The position numbers and the translations under genes are program-made. Below are positions 36,469 to 45,323 of a stretch of DNA of 64,000 nt, piece after piece; the stretch's first letter is position 1, and every line of letters begins with the position of its first letter. This DNA comes from Bacteroides sp. (GTDB lineage Bacteria; Bacteroidota; Bacteroidia; Bacteroidales; Muribaculaceae): positions 114,128 to 178,127 of the forward strand of contig JAAVCK010000017.1 of assembly GCA_014802325.1 (NCBI GenBank), written 5' to 3'. The notes under the pieces were generated by a model. That model was not told the DNA's origin. It searched no databases and worked only from the letters and a program-made list of their open reading frames with translations.

Positions 36469-38328
36469 TTACTTAAGAAGTTTGGCGTTGAATGCCTTGA
36501 GGGTGTCAAGCACGTTGCAGCGAACGTGGATGAAGTCGTTGATGCCGATGGTCTTAAGGTCGTCCATGCAAGCGGGAGCACCGGCTACTACAAATTCGGC
36601 ACGACCGTCGAGATACTTGAATGCTGCGGGAGCGAGTTCGGCATATTCGTCGTCGCTTGAGCAGAGCACTACTATGTCGGCACCCTTGGCGAGAGCTTCG
36701 TCCACACCCTTCTCTACGGTCTCGAAGCCGAGATTGTCGATGATCTCGTAGCCGGCGCAACCGAAGAAGTTGCTTGAGAACTGGGCACGGGCCAGACGCA
36801 TGGCGAGATTGCCGATGGTGAGCATGAATACTTTCGGACGGTTGGATGCTGCCTCGGTGGCCAGACGGAGAGCCTCGAAGTCGCTTGCGGCACGCTTGGT
36901 GGGCAGACCGGCTGCAGGCTCTTCCTCACCGGCGCCGTGTGAGCATGCGCAGGGGAGGGCACCGTTGAGTTCCACGATCTTTTCAGCGGCCATCTCGTTG
37001 ATATTGGGATACTGGTTGGTACCGAGCAGTATCTCCTTGCGGCGGGCCACGTCGGTATGGCGGCGTTCAGAGGTCTCGCGCACTGCTGCCTGTACAGAGC
37101 CGTCGTTGACGCAGGCGAGGAATCCGCCCTTGTCTTCCACGTCGAGGAAGAGTTTCCAGGCTTCCTGACCGAGCGATACGGTGAGGGTCTCCACGTAGTA
37201 TGAACCACCGGCGGGGTCAACCACTTTGTCGAGGTGGCTTTCTTCCTTGAGGAGGAACTGCTGGTTGCGTGCGATGCGTTCCGAGAAGTCGTCGGGCATC
37301 TTATAAGTTACGTCAAACGGGGTAGAGGTGATCGAGTCTACACCGGCAAGAGCGGCCGACATAGCTTCGGTCTGCGAGCGGAGCAGATTGACGTGGGCGT
37401 CATAAACCGTCATGTTGAAGCGCGAGGTGGCGGCGTGGGCCATCATCTTGCAGCTGTCGAGGCTTTCGGGGTTGTATTGATCCACGATCTGCGCCCAAAG
37501 CATGCGGGCGGCGCGGAATTTGGCCAGCTCCATGAAGAAGTTTGACGAAATATTCATGTTGAACTTAATGCGGCGGGCCACTTCGTCGACGGGGCGTCCG
37601 GCCTCGGTGAGAAGATTGAGCCACATATTGCCCCAGGCCATTGCGTAGCCGAGTTCCTGATAGATATAGCAGCCGGCGTTGCTGAGCATTACAGAGTCAA
37701 CGGCAAGCACGCGGAGATTGTCTACGTCTTTCACGGCATCGAGCAGCTTGCATGCCATTTCGGTGATGTTGCCGGGGAAGGGCTGGCCGTGGCGGAGCGG
37801 ACGGCGGAGGGGATTGAAGTTGATCGAGCCGCGGAATGTCTTTTCTGCACCGGCAGCCTTGATATAGGCCACGAGGGCTTCGGCAAGAGGGAGGGCTTTT
37901 TTCTGACAAGAGGTGAAATTGATTTCTACCTTGGCCAGATCGATGCCTTCGAGCAGTGTGGCTACGGTCTCAGCCGAGGGATCTTCTACCTTGAAGCCGA
38001 GTGAGGTGATGCCTTTGGTGAGAACCTCGCGGGCTTTGGCGTTGGCTTCGGCGGGAGTGGCGGCCACGATTTCCTGACGGGTGAGCCAGTCGTTGTTGTC
38101 GCGCGTACCGCGCACGTAAGGATATTCGCCGGGAAGCGAGTTGAGGGTCTTGAAGTCTTCAATATCCTCTAAGCGATACATAGGCTGGACGTTGAAGCCT
38201 TCGTTGGTGCGCCAGACCAGTTTTTTGTCAAACGGAGCGCCCTTGAGGTCGGCCTCCACTTTGGCTTTCCACTCGGCGGTTGACACCGGGGGGAACTGGT
38301 CAAACAATTTTTCTTTCTTTTCTGCCAT
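36469..38328 (-). CDS. mutA: Methylmalonyl-CoA mutase small (beta) subunit
   Basis: A 619-residue non-catalytic partner of MutB. It has the paralogous barrel (FNVQPMYRLEDIEDF, NNDWLTRQEI, KVVDPAGGSYYVETLT) and a degenerate C-terminal domain lacking the DxHxxG cobalamin motif, as expected for MutA. The C-terminal end still shows a Rossmann-like VEKGVDEALAKGADIVVLCSSDDEY, seen in pieces. It is the first gene of the mutA-mutB operon. No cobalamin riboswitch was recognised in its leader of about 90 nt. Confidence 0.96.
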   Translation of the reverse strand: MAEKKEKLFDQFPPVSTAEWKAKVEADLKGAPFDKKLVWRTNEGFNVQPMYRLEDIEDFKTLNSLPGEYPYVRGTRDNNDWLTRQEIVAATPAEANAKAREVLTKGITSLGFKVEDPSAETVATLLEGIDLAKVEINFTSCQKKALPLAEALVAYIKAAGAEKTFRGSINFNPLRRPLRHGQPFPGNITEMACKLLDAVKDVDNLRVLAVDSVMLSNAGCYIYQELGYAMAWGNMWLNLLTEAGRPVDEVARRIKFNMNISSNFFMELAKFRAARMLWAQIVDQYNPESLDSCKMMAHAATSRFNMTVYDAHVNLLRSQTEAMSAALAGVDSITSTPFDVTYKMPDDFSERIARNQQFLLKEESHLDKVVDPAGGSYYVETLTVSLGQEAWKLFLDVEDKGGFLACVNDGSVQAAVRETSERRHTDVARRKEILLGTNQYPNINEMAAEKIVELNGALPCACSHGAGEEEPAAGLPTKRAASDFEALRLATEAASNRPKVFMLTIGNLAMRLARAQFSSNFFGCAGYEIIDNLGFETVEKGVDEALAKGADIVVLCSSDDEYAELAPAAFKYLDGRAEFVVAGAPACMDDLKTIGINDFIHVRCNVLDTLKAFNAKLLK

Positions 38329-38423
38329 GATTTTGGTATAATATTTAAAGTTTTTTCTTGCTGAAAGAATGATAGATTTTCGGTTAAAGATATGTAAGCC
38401 GTTGAGCGGCCGTATATACTATG

Positions 38424-38431
38424 CAAAAGTA
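38424..38431 (-). promoter_or_regulatory. -7 element candidate for mutA-mutB
   Basis: TACTTTTG on the minus strand lies 95 bp upstream of the mutA ATG; a TTTG lies 22 bp further upstream (38454-38457), slightly longer than the usual spacing. Confidence 0.5.
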
Positions 38432-38528
38432 ATAAAAATATAAGAGAAATACCCAAATTTCAGGTCGAAAACTCGTCGGAAAGTCGCAATTTTAATGTAA
38501 TTTCGCATAGTAAAATATCTTTTGTCCG

Positions 38529-40337
38529 ATGAAGCGTATTATGAATTTTCTTTTTGGTGCCGATCTGTGGAGGTCACGTCTCGGTGTGATGCTGCTCGTG
38601 ACGTGGCTGTCGCTGATGTGGTATGTGGTCGACTGGTGTGCGTTCACCACGTTTCGCGCCATGAGTGACTGGATGCTTTATGTCAGCAATATTCTCGCGG
38701 CCATGCTTCTTACGTTGCCCTTTCTGTTATCGCGCCGCATGTGGTTGCAGATTGCCGTGGTGGTTTTGACTGATGCCCTGCTTGTAGCCAACATAATGTA
38801 TTGCCGCACATATTTCACCGATATACCTCTCGAAAGTTTTGCGCTTGCCGGTAACTTGTCGGACTTCACGGCAAGCATCTACAGTTCGCTTAATATCCTT
38901 GACATAGGTTTTGTGGTGATACTCGTGGTCGGGGTAGTGTGGGCCGGCCGTGTAGTTCCCGATAAGGCTCATCGCCGCGTGATGCGTTATATGTCGTGCA
39001 CGGCGCTTCTCGCGGTGATATTCGGCTGCGGCTTAATGACCCGCGGCGGATTCTACAAGGAATATGACAGGCTGAAGGAATCATGCTACTTCAGCACGTG
39101 CGGCTCTCCCACCTATACGTTTGCCGGACATGTAGCTTACAGTCTTATGGACTGCTCACGCAACAGCAGTGCCGAGATGGCTCCGGCTGTTGAAGCATGG
39201 CTCGCCGATCATAAATCGCTCATGCCTTCGCCGGGACTGCCCGACAGCATACGGCCGCGTAAAAATCTTGTGATAATACTTTGCGAATCGCTCGAAAGCT
39301 GGCTGATAGGAAAGGAAATTGACGGTAAACCCATCACTCCTTTCCTTAACTCACTCGTAGCCGACTCCACTACGCTTTTCGCTCCCGATATGCTTACTCA
39401 GGTTGGGCCGGGCCGCTCGATCGACTGCCAGCTTATGATTACAGCCGGACTGCTGCCCATGAACGGCTCGGTCTACTCCATGAAATTTCCTCAGTCGACA
39501 TACCTTACTCTCAATAAGGCTCTGCGCGAAGACCGTGGTACGCGGAGCACCATCCTCACATGCGACAAGCCTATCACGTGGAATCAGGAAGTTATAAGCC
39601 GCTCATTTGGCTACGATACGCTCATCGACAGGCGCGCGTGGGTTATCGATGAATTGGTGGGAAATCCCGGCAAGCTCTCCGACGGCTCTTTCTTCCGTCA
39701 GGCTGTTGACAAACTCAAGAGCGGCGAAATATGGCCCGAAGGAGAGCCCGGCATGCTCACTTTTGTCACGTATTCAGGTCATAATCCTTTCCGTCTTCCC
39801 GATGCCCTGAAAGACCCCGATTTTGATGTGTCAGGTTCAAAACTTACCCCCCCCGTTTTAGACTATATTACTATAAATCACTATGTTGACTCGCAGTTGC
39901 GAACCATAGTCGACTATCTGCGCAGCCGTTCTGACTGGGATGAAACACTTGTGGTGATCACAGGCGATCACGAGGGGCTGGCATCGTGGAGGAGTGAGAT
40001 ACGTTCGTCATCGCCGGCGGCGGCCGAACTTGTCGACGAGCGTCAGTTGACGCCTTTCATAGTACTCAACTCGCCCGTGGGCGGACGGCATGATGGAATC
40101 GTAGGGCAGATAGACATGTATCCAACGCTGCTCGATTTGCTCGGACTTAATGACTATGAGTGGCGTGGACTTGGTCAGAGTATTCTTGCGCCCGACTATC
40201 ATGCTACGGCCATATCATCCATGACGCTCCAACACCTTGGCGACACTACGGCACTTTCGCCCGAACTTCTCGACCATCTCCGGAAGGCCCGCGGGGTTTC
40301 CGACGCTATCATCCGCTATGATCTGCTGAACGAATAA
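38529..40337 (+). CDS. LtaS-like membrane phosphotransferase/sulfatase (alkaline phosphatase superfamily)
   Basis: A 602-residue protein with five N-terminal membrane helices (to about residue 165) and a periplasmic alkaline-phosphatase-fold domain. VIILCESLESWLIGK starts the catalytic domain, NSLVADSTTLFAPDML follows, and VVITGDHEGLA supplies metal ligands. Proteins of this type transfer phosphoglycerol or phosphoethanolamine to envelope glycans. The start ATG is 4 nt after a TCTTTTG element, suggesting a near-leaderless mRNA. A run of eight C at 39847-39854 (around residue 441) lies before the metal motif and could slip. The substrate is unknown. Confidence 0.85.
   Translation: MKRIMNFLFGADLWRSRLGVMLLVTWLSLMWYVVDWCAFTTFRAMSDWMLYVSNILAAMLLTLPFLLSRRMWLQIAVVVLTDALLVANIMYCRTYFTDIPLESFALAGNLSDFTASIYSSLNILDIGFVVILVVGVVWAGRVVPDKAHRRVMRYMSCTALLAVIFGCGLMTRGGFYKEYDRLKESCYFSTCGSPTYTFAGHVAYSLMDCSRNSSAEMAPAVEAWLADHKSLMPSPGLPDSIRPRKNLVIILCESLESWLIGKEIDGKPITPFLNSLVADSTTLFAPDMLTQVGPGRSIDCQLMITAGLLPMNGSVYSMKFPQSTYLTLNKALREDRGTRSTILTCDKPITWNQEVISRSFGYDTLIDRRAWVIDELVGNPGKLSDGSFFRQAVDKLKSGEIWPEGEPGMLTFVTYSGHNPFRLPDALKDPDFDVSGSKLTPPVLDYITINHYVDSQLRTIVDYLRSRSDWDETLVVITGDHEGLASWRSEIRSSSPAAAELVDERQLTPFIVLNSPVGGRHDGIVGQIDMYPTLLDLLGLNDYEWRGLGQSILAPDYHATAISSMTLQHLGDTTALSPELLDHLRKARGVSDAIIRYDLLNE
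39847..39854 (+). repeat. C8 homopolymer inside the LtaS-like gene
   Basis: Eight consecutive C encode part of a Thr-Pro-Pro. Losing one C puts a TAG two codons later, and gaining one leads to a TGA about twelve codons on, both before the GDHEG metal-binding motif. It is the longest C or G run I noticed in a coding region of the window. Confidence 0.85.
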
Positions 40338-40338
40338 G

Positions 40339-40629
40339 TTAGAGGAAATGCGGCAGCAAAAACAGTAGAGTCGTGGCGCTGCTTATTACTATGATGTAGT
40401 CGAATCGGATGTAAGTGGTAAGCCATGCCCTGAATTTGCTTGAGAACGGAAACACGAAAAGCATTACCGTGTCCCACGCGAAACACACGGGCCATAGAAT
40501 CCAACGGTATACATCTGTACTTCCCCCGAAAAGATAAGGAAGGAGTATGAAAATGTAAAACAGTGCTAACAGTGCATTATTAAACACGAGCACCGGCTTT
40601 AGTAACTTATAGTTCGGCTCGGAAAGCAT
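40339..40629 (-). CDS. Small hypothetical membrane protein
   Basis: A 96-residue protein with three hydrophobic segments (near residues 15-35, 42-60 and 77-95) separated by short charged loops (SSKFRAWLTTYIRFD). I do not recognise a family. It lies 2 bp from the convergent end of the LtaS-like gene and beyond the rnf terminator, so it is not simply the next rnf gene; it has none of the features of RnfA, RnfD or RnfE. It may need its own promoter. Confidence 0.6.
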   Translation of the reverse strand: MLSEPNYKLLKPVLVFNNALLALFYIFILLPYLFGGSTDVYRWILWPVCFAWDTVMLFVFPFSSKFRAWLTTYIRFDYIIVISSATTLLFLLPHFL

Positions 40630-40655
40630 TGCTTAGTGAGATTGAGGATTTATAG

Positions 40656-40685
40656 TAAAAAAGGTCACCGGTAGGCCGGTGACCT
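40656..40685 (-). terminator. Terminator after rnfC
   Basis: AGGTCACCGG (40662-40671) and CCGGTGACCT (40676-40685) form a perfect 10-bp stem with a 4-nt loop, followed on the minus strand by TTTTA. It closes the rseC-rnfB-rnfC unit directly after rnfC. Confidence 0.92.
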
Positions 40686-40709
40686 CATAAAGATATAACG
40701 GTTGATCGA

Positions 40710-42059
40710 TTATTTCTTAGCAGCAGCGGCGCGGGCGCGGATGATGCCCATTCCGGCCGACTTGCCTATGCGGATATAGTCGAGGATAGGACGGTTGGCG
40801 GGGCAAGAGAACGAGCAGCAGCCACATTCTATACAGTTGACCACCTTCTCATCAAGCGCGCTTTCAAAATCTTTCAGGCGCGAAAGAGTGGAGAGCAGGA
40901 ATGGTTCGAGACCCATCGGGCAGGCTTCGACGCACTTTCCGCAGCGGATACAGGGTTCGGGCTCAAGGCGCGAAGCCTGGTTCTCGTCGAGCAGCAGTAT
41001 GCCTGAAGTGCCTTTGATCACGGGCGACTGTAGTGATATGCCGGGGCGACCCATCATGGGGCCACCGAGTATTATTTTGGCAGGAAGTGCGGCGTCTTCG
41101 GCAAGAAGCGATGCCATGGGAGTACCTACGGCCACGAGATAATTTTCGGCAGTGCCGTCAGCTGTATTGATAAGGGTAAGCATGCGCTCAATCAGCGGTT
41201 CGTCGTAGATCACCGCGCGGGCTACTGCCGAAGCGGTGGCTACATTCTGCACGATAGCGCCTGTGGCTATGGGCAGACCTCCAGAGGGAACTTCCTTGCC
41301 GATGGTGGCTTCGATGAGCTGCTTTTCAGAGCCCTGAGGATACTTCATCTTCATGGTCATCACCTCTACGCCGGGCATATCCTTGGCGGCTTCCGAAATG
41401 ATGGCGATGGCCTCGGGCTTGTTTTCCTCGATGGCAATTATGGCGCGATTTACGTTGGCGGCGCGCATGAGGAGGTTGACACCCGTAAGCACTTCCTCGG
41501 CACGCTCGCGCATGAGCATATCGTCGCACGACAGATAAGGCTCACACTCTACGGCATTGATGATGAGCACCTCGGCTACGTTACCCGGAGGGGGGCAGAG
41601 CTTGACGTGAGTGGGGAAGGTGGCACCACCCATACCTACTATACCGGCGCCCTTGATGATGTCGACTATCTCTTTGGCTCCGAGAGCGTCAACATCGGCT
41701 TTAGTGCGCTTCACTTCAGGGTTGGCGCGCTTTTCGGTGTCAGCGGCATGGTCAGCTTCGTCGGCCTTTATGAAAATAGCGTCGGCTGGCAGACCCTGAG
41801 GAGTCTTGTATTTGTCGATCTTGACTACAGTGCCCGAGATGGGAGCGTGTACGTTGGCCGATACGAAGCCGCCGGCCTCGGCTATGATCTGACCGCGCTC
41901 TACGTGGTCGCCTTTAGCTACCTTAGCCACGGCGGGAGCGCCGATGTGCTGCGAAAGGGGTACTACTACTTCGAGAGGGAGATCTATTGTCTTCACGGCC
42001 TTACCGGCTGCGGGTTTGAACTCGCCCGGATGGATACCGCCTATTTTGAAAGTCTTCAT
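40710..42059 (-). CDS. rnfC: Electron transport complex subunit RnfC/RsxC
   Basis: A 449-residue membrane-associated subunit that carries electrons between NADH and the RnfB ferredoxin clusters. The N-terminal barrel-sandwich segment is HIGAPAVAKVAKGDHVERGQ, the FMN/NADH (Nuo51-like) domain holds GMGGATFPTHVKL and NAVECEPYLSCDD, and two [4Fe-4S] motifs are CIRCGKCVEACP and CIECGCCSFSCP. The length is typical. It lies 18 bp after rnfB and is followed by a terminator rather than by rnfD. Confidence 0.95.
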   Translation of the reverse strand: MKTFKIGGIHPGEFKPAAGKAVKTIDLPLEVVVPLSQHIGAPAVAKVAKGDHVERGQIIAEAGGFVSANVHAPISGTVVKIDKYKTPQGLPADAIFIKADEADHAADTEKRANPEVKRTKADVDALGAKEIVDIIKGAGIVGMGGATFPTHVKLCPPPGNVAEVLIINAVECEPYLSCDDMLMRERAEEVLTGVNLLMRAANVNRAIIAIEENKPEAIAIISEAAKDMPGVEVMTMKMKYPQGSEKQLIEATIGKEVPSGGLPIATGAIVQNVATASAVARAVIYDEPLIERMLTLINTADGTAENYLVAVGTPMASLLAEDAALPAKIILGGPMMGRPGISLQSPVIKGTSGILLLDENQASRLEPEPCIRCGKCVEACPMGLEPFLLSTLSRLKDFESALDEKVVNCIECGCCSFSCPANRPILDYIRIGKSAGMGIIRARAAAAKK

Positions 42060-42077
42060 GATGGGAGTTGAGGGTGA

Positions 42078-42944
42078 TTAAGCGTTAACGTTAGCAGCCG
42101 CGGTTTCGGCAGCGGGAGCCGGTTTCTTCACGGGGAAGTTGGCTGTCAGAATAGCGTGGGTGGGACATACGTCTACACACTTGCGGCAGAGTTTGCACTT
42201 GGTAAAGTCGATGTAAGAGAGATTGTTGTTGACGGTGATGGCTTCGTGGGTGCAGACCTTCACGCACTTCGAGCAGCCGATACAAGCGGCCTTGCATTCC
42301 TTGGCGGCTACGCCACCCTTTTCAGTATTGGAGCAAGCAACCCATACACGCATGCCGCGGGGACCCTTGTCGCGGAGTTCGATGATGTGACGGGGGCAAG
42401 CCTTTACGCATGCGCCGCAGCCCACACACTTTTCGTCGTCAAATTCAGCCAGACCGGTCTCGGGATTGATGCGGACGGCGTCGTAGTTACAAGCCACTAC
42501 GCAGTCGCCACAGCCGAGACAGCCGAAGGGGCATGAGCCTTCACCGGTGCCGGCCATAGCCAGCACGGCGCATGACTGGGCACCGTCGTAGCGAGCCACG
42601 CGGGGACGTACGTCGCATGTACCGTTACACTTGAGCACGGCTACTTTGGGTTTGGCCTCGGAAGCGACCAGGCCTACTATCTCGCCTATACGGGCCATAA
42701 CCGAGCTGCCCGAAGCGGGGCATACGAGGCCTTCAAGCGAGTCTGCGCCCACGCAGGCTACTGCAAAGTCGTGGCAACCGCTGCGGCCGCAGCCACCGCA
42801 GTTGGCGCCGGGCAGGAGTTCTTCCACCTGACCGATGCGGGGATCTTCCACCACATTGAAGCGGCGGGAAATAAAATAGAGCAGGATAGCGGCTATCACG
42901 CCGATGCCGCCGAGCACAAGGATTGAAATTAGAAACAGGTTCAT
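42078..42944 (-). CDS. rnfB: Electron transport complex subunit RnfB/RsxB
   Basis: A 288-residue iron-sulfur protein. One N-terminal membrane anchor (FLISILVLGGIGVIAAILLYF) is followed by the Fe-S domain LLPGANCGGCGRSGC, then ferredoxin pairs CPFGCLGCGDCVVAC, CVGCGACVKACP, CIGCSKCVKVC and CKLCRKCVDVCP. The C-terminal Lys/Pro/Ala tail is short. It lies between rseC (14-bp gap) and rnfC. It would pass electrons between ferredoxin and the membrane part of Rnf, whose genes are not in this window. Confidence 0.95.
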   Translation of the reverse strand: MNLFLISILVLGGIGVIAAILLYFISRRFNVVEDPRIGQVEELLPGANCGGCGRSGCHDFAVACVGADSLEGLVCPASGSSVMARIGEIVGLVASEAKPKVAVLKCNGTCDVRPRVARYDGAQSCAVLAMAGTGEGSCPFGCLGCGDCVVACNYDAVRINPETGLAEFDDEKCVGCGACVKACPRHIIELRDKGPRGMRVWVACSNTEKGGVAAKECKAACIGCSKCVKVCTHEAITVNNNLSYIDFTKCKLCRKCVDVCPTHAILTANFPVKKPAPAAETAAANVNA

Positions 42945-42958
42945 AATTTAGAGTGAGG

Positions 42959-43396
42959 TTAACAGTGTCTTATTTGCCAGTTGACAGACATGGCAAGATC
43001 TTTACGGAATAAATATAAAATCAGTTCGTAGACGGCAACGGCGCCGGCGGCAATAGCAGCCGTCAGCAGTCCGTTGAGGTCGGGGAGATAACTTTGCAGC
43101 AGCAATACTGCCGCGAGAAGTATCACGGTGGGGAGGATGAACGCCCAAAGCGAAGCCTTGAGCTTTGAACCCGGCGCGGCTTCGAGTTTTACTCGGTCGC
43201 CGGGTCGGAAACTGTCGCGCTCGGCACCTCGTGGACGAGGAACGTTGATGATATCGGCCTCGTTTTCACTTTTACCCATGCACACGATAGCTATAGAGCA
43301 GCCCTCGCATTGACAGGGCTCCTCTACCGATACGGCGATATTATTGAAGCTAACTTCTTTAATTACACCGATATGTTCTATATGGTCACTGTGCAT
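42959..43396 (-). CDS. rseC: RseC/MucC family protein (SoxR-reducing/Rnf-associated)
   Basis: A 145-residue protein with an N-terminal Cys-rich head (EEPCQCEGCSIAIVCMG) and two C-terminal membrane helices (SLWAFILPTVILLAAVLLL and AIAAGAVAVYELILYLF). This is the RseC/MucC layout; in Bacteroidota it regularly precedes rnfB. It is the first gene of the reduced rnf unit, about 40 bp after a TAACTTTG element. Confidence 0.88.
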   Translation of the reverse strand: MHSDHIEHIGVIKEVSFNNIAVSVEEPCQCEGCSIAIVCMGKSENEADIINVPRPRGAERDSFRPGDRVKLEAAPGSKLKASLWAFILPTVILLAAVLLLQSYLPDLNGLLTAAIAAGAVAVYELILYLFRKDLAMSVNWQIRHC

Positions 43397-43436
43397 CCGG
43401 TATGAGATGGTTTTTCAGGTCGATTGTTTCAATGTG

Positions 43437-43519
43437 CAAAGTTAAGATTTTTTTTGGATACGGGGTGAATATATATATAATTTTTTTCTTGCGGTTGATG
43501 AAATTATTGAGTAACTTTG
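43437..43519. promoter_or_regulatory. Divergent promoters for rseC-rnfBC (-) and the RsmI-like gene (+)
   Basis: A minus-strand -7 box TAACTTTG (43437-43444) faces rseC. A plus-strand promoter consists of TTG (43489-43491), 20 bp and TAACTTTG (43512-43519), facing the methyltransferase gene whose ATG begins only 5 nt after the box. The intervening sequence is AT-rich with a T9 run. Confidence 0.7.
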
Positions 43520-43524
43520 CGGAT

Positions 43525-44292
43525 ATGCAACAGAGAAGCGAAATATCAGGTGATGACGTACAGACCCGCACAGATGTATCGGGTGAGCTGCGTCCCGCTC
43601 TCTACCTCATACCGTCGGCCATGAGCGACGGTCCGCTCGGAGCCGTCATACCTCCGGCCAATCTTGATATCATACGCCATATCAAGCACTTCGTGGTGGA
43701 GAATGTGCGTACCACGCGACGTTTTCTCAAGCGGTGCGACCCGTCGATTGACATCAATGCCCTTTCGTTCACCGTGCTCGACGAGCATACTCCGGCTGCT
43801 GACGTGTCCGCTATGACCGAGCCTCTTGCCGCTGGTGAGCCTATAGGGGTGATATCCGAGGCCGGGTGTCCGGCCGTGGCCGATCCGGGTGCCGATCTGG
43901 TGGCGGTAGCACAGAAAAAAGGCTATGAAGTGGTGCCCCTTGTAGGACCGTCGAGCATACTGCTGTCGCTGATGGCTTCGGGATTTAACGGACAGTCGTT
44001 TGCATTTCTCGGTTATCTCCCGTATGACGACCGTGCGCGTGCCGCACGTTTCCGCGAAATGGAGCGCCGCATCAATACCGAGCGGCAGACTCAGATATTC
44101 ATAGAGACACCCTATCGCAACACCCGGCTGATAGCCGAGCTGACCAGGCATTTCGGCGGGAAGATGCTGCTCTGCGTGGCCACCGATATTACCGGCCCGC
44201 GCCAGAGCATAGTCACCCGTCCACTTGAGTGGTGGAAATCGCATCTGCCCCGGATAGATAAGATACCGTCAATATTCCTATTATTCAACTGA
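43525..44292 (+). CDS. RsmI-like SAM-dependent methyltransferase (tetrapyrrole methylase fold)
   Basis: A 255-residue protein. The ATG at 43525 is chosen because the promoter occupies the preceding bases. After about 28 extra residues, the methylase fold begins ALYLIPSAMSDGPLG, then VISEAGCPAVADPGADLVAVAQKKGYEVVPLVGPSSI, seen in pieces, and FLGYLP. This resembles RsmI, which 2'-O-methylates C1402 of 16S rRNA, but Bacteroidota often have a divergent shorter paralogue like this one, so the exact target is uncertain. The next gene starts 5 bp later. Confidence 0.85.
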   Translation: MQQRSEISGDDVQTRTDVSGELRPALYLIPSAMSDGPLGAVIPPANLDIIRHIKHFVVENVRTTRRFLKRCDPSIDINALSFTVLDEHTPAADVSAMTEPLAAGEPIGVISEAGCPAVADPGADLVAVAQKKGYEVVPLVGPSSILLSLMASGFNGQSFAFLGYLPYDDRARAARFREMERRINTERQTQIFIETPYRNTRLIAELTRHFGGKMLLCVATDITGPRQSIVTRPLEWWKSHLPRIDKIPSIFLLFN

Positions 44293-44297
44293 TCACG

Positions 44298-45323
44298 ATG
44301 GCACGAAAGAAAATTACACCACGGCCCGCAATGCCAGGCCTCTTTGATGTCATCGAGAACTTCCAGGAGCGCATGGATGGTGATTTCAGCATCATACCCC
44401 CCGATGATATGGAGCGCATAGCCCGACGCCATAGCACCGTGTCGGCCGGTAACAGCATCGACAGCAGCGAACCGCTCGAAATGGTGAAGAAGCCCGTGTT
44501 CATGAGTTTCGGAAGCGGCAGCAGCGGTAATTGCTATTATGTAGGCACCGCCGACGAAGGCATACTCGTAGATGCCGGTGTGGATTTCAATATGATGGCG
44601 CGTGCCATGCACGACAACGGACTGTCGTTTGCCAACGTGCGCGGCATAATCCTCACCCACGACCACGGCGACCATATACGCTATGCCTACGGTATGCTCC
44701 GTAAATATAAGAACATAGGGCTATACTGTACGCCGCGTGTGCTCAACGGCATATTGCGCCGCCACAACGTGTCGCGCCGTATCAAGGATTATCATCATCC
44801 TATCTACAAGGAGTTTACGTTTACACTCGCCGGCATGCAGATAACCCCGTTTGAGGTGAAGCACGACGGCTCTGACAACTCGGGATTCTATATAGATTTC
44901 GGCTCCACATCGCTCACTATCGCCACTGACCTCGGCGTGATTTCCGATCGTCCTGCCCACTACCTGCGTCAGTCGCAGTCGATAGTGATAGAGTCAAACT
45001 ACGATCGCACTATGCTTGACCAGGGGCCGTATCCCGCTTATCTGAAATCGCGCATCATATCGGAGACAGGCCATCTTGACAATCAGGTGACGGCCGACTT
45101 TGTGGCCGGAATGTATACCGACCGCTTGCGCCACGTATTTCTGTGTCATCTCAGTCATGAAAACAATACCCCCGAGATAGCAGTGGAGACCATGACCCGA
45201 GCCCTTGCCTCGGTAGGGGTGACCCGACTTGGCGACGGGCTTAATCCTCTTACCGAGCGCGATGTGCAGCTGAGTCTCGTGGCTCTCCCGCGCACCGAAC
45301 CTACTCCTTTATATCTTCTTTGA
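44298..45323 (+). CDS. MBL-fold metallohydrolase, WalJ/YycJ-like
   Basis: A 341-residue protein. About 65 N-terminal residues have no recognised domain; then the beta-lactamase fold begins KPVFMSFGSGSSGNCYYVG with the zinc motif THDHGDH, further ligands in TATDLG and LCHLSHENN. This is the WalJ/YycJ type, thought to act as a 5'-3' nuclease in DNA metabolism. It is 5 bp downstream of the RsmI-like gene and overlaps convergent lpxB by 23 bp. Confidence 0.88.
   Translation: MARKKITPRPAMPGLFDVIENFQERMDGDFSIIPPDDMERIARRHSTVSAGNSIDSSEPLEMVKKPVFMSFGSGSSGNCYYVGTADEGILVDAGVDFNMMARAMHDNGLSFANVRGIILTHDHGDHIRYAYGMLRKYKNIGLYCTPRVLNGILRRHNVSRRIKDYHHPIYKEFTFTLAGMQITPFEVKHDGSDNSGFYIDFGSTSLTIATDLGVISDRPAHYLRQSQSIVIESNYDRTMLDQGPYPAYLKSRIISETGHLDNQVTADFVAGMYTDRLRHVFLCHLSHENNTPEIAVETMTRALASVGVTRLGDGLNPLTERDVQLSLVALPRTEPTPLYLL

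Noticed and set aside
38329-38528. Cobalamin riboswitch ahead of mutA
   Set aside because: No B12-box-like sequence or extended paired leader was recognised in the about 95-nt leader.
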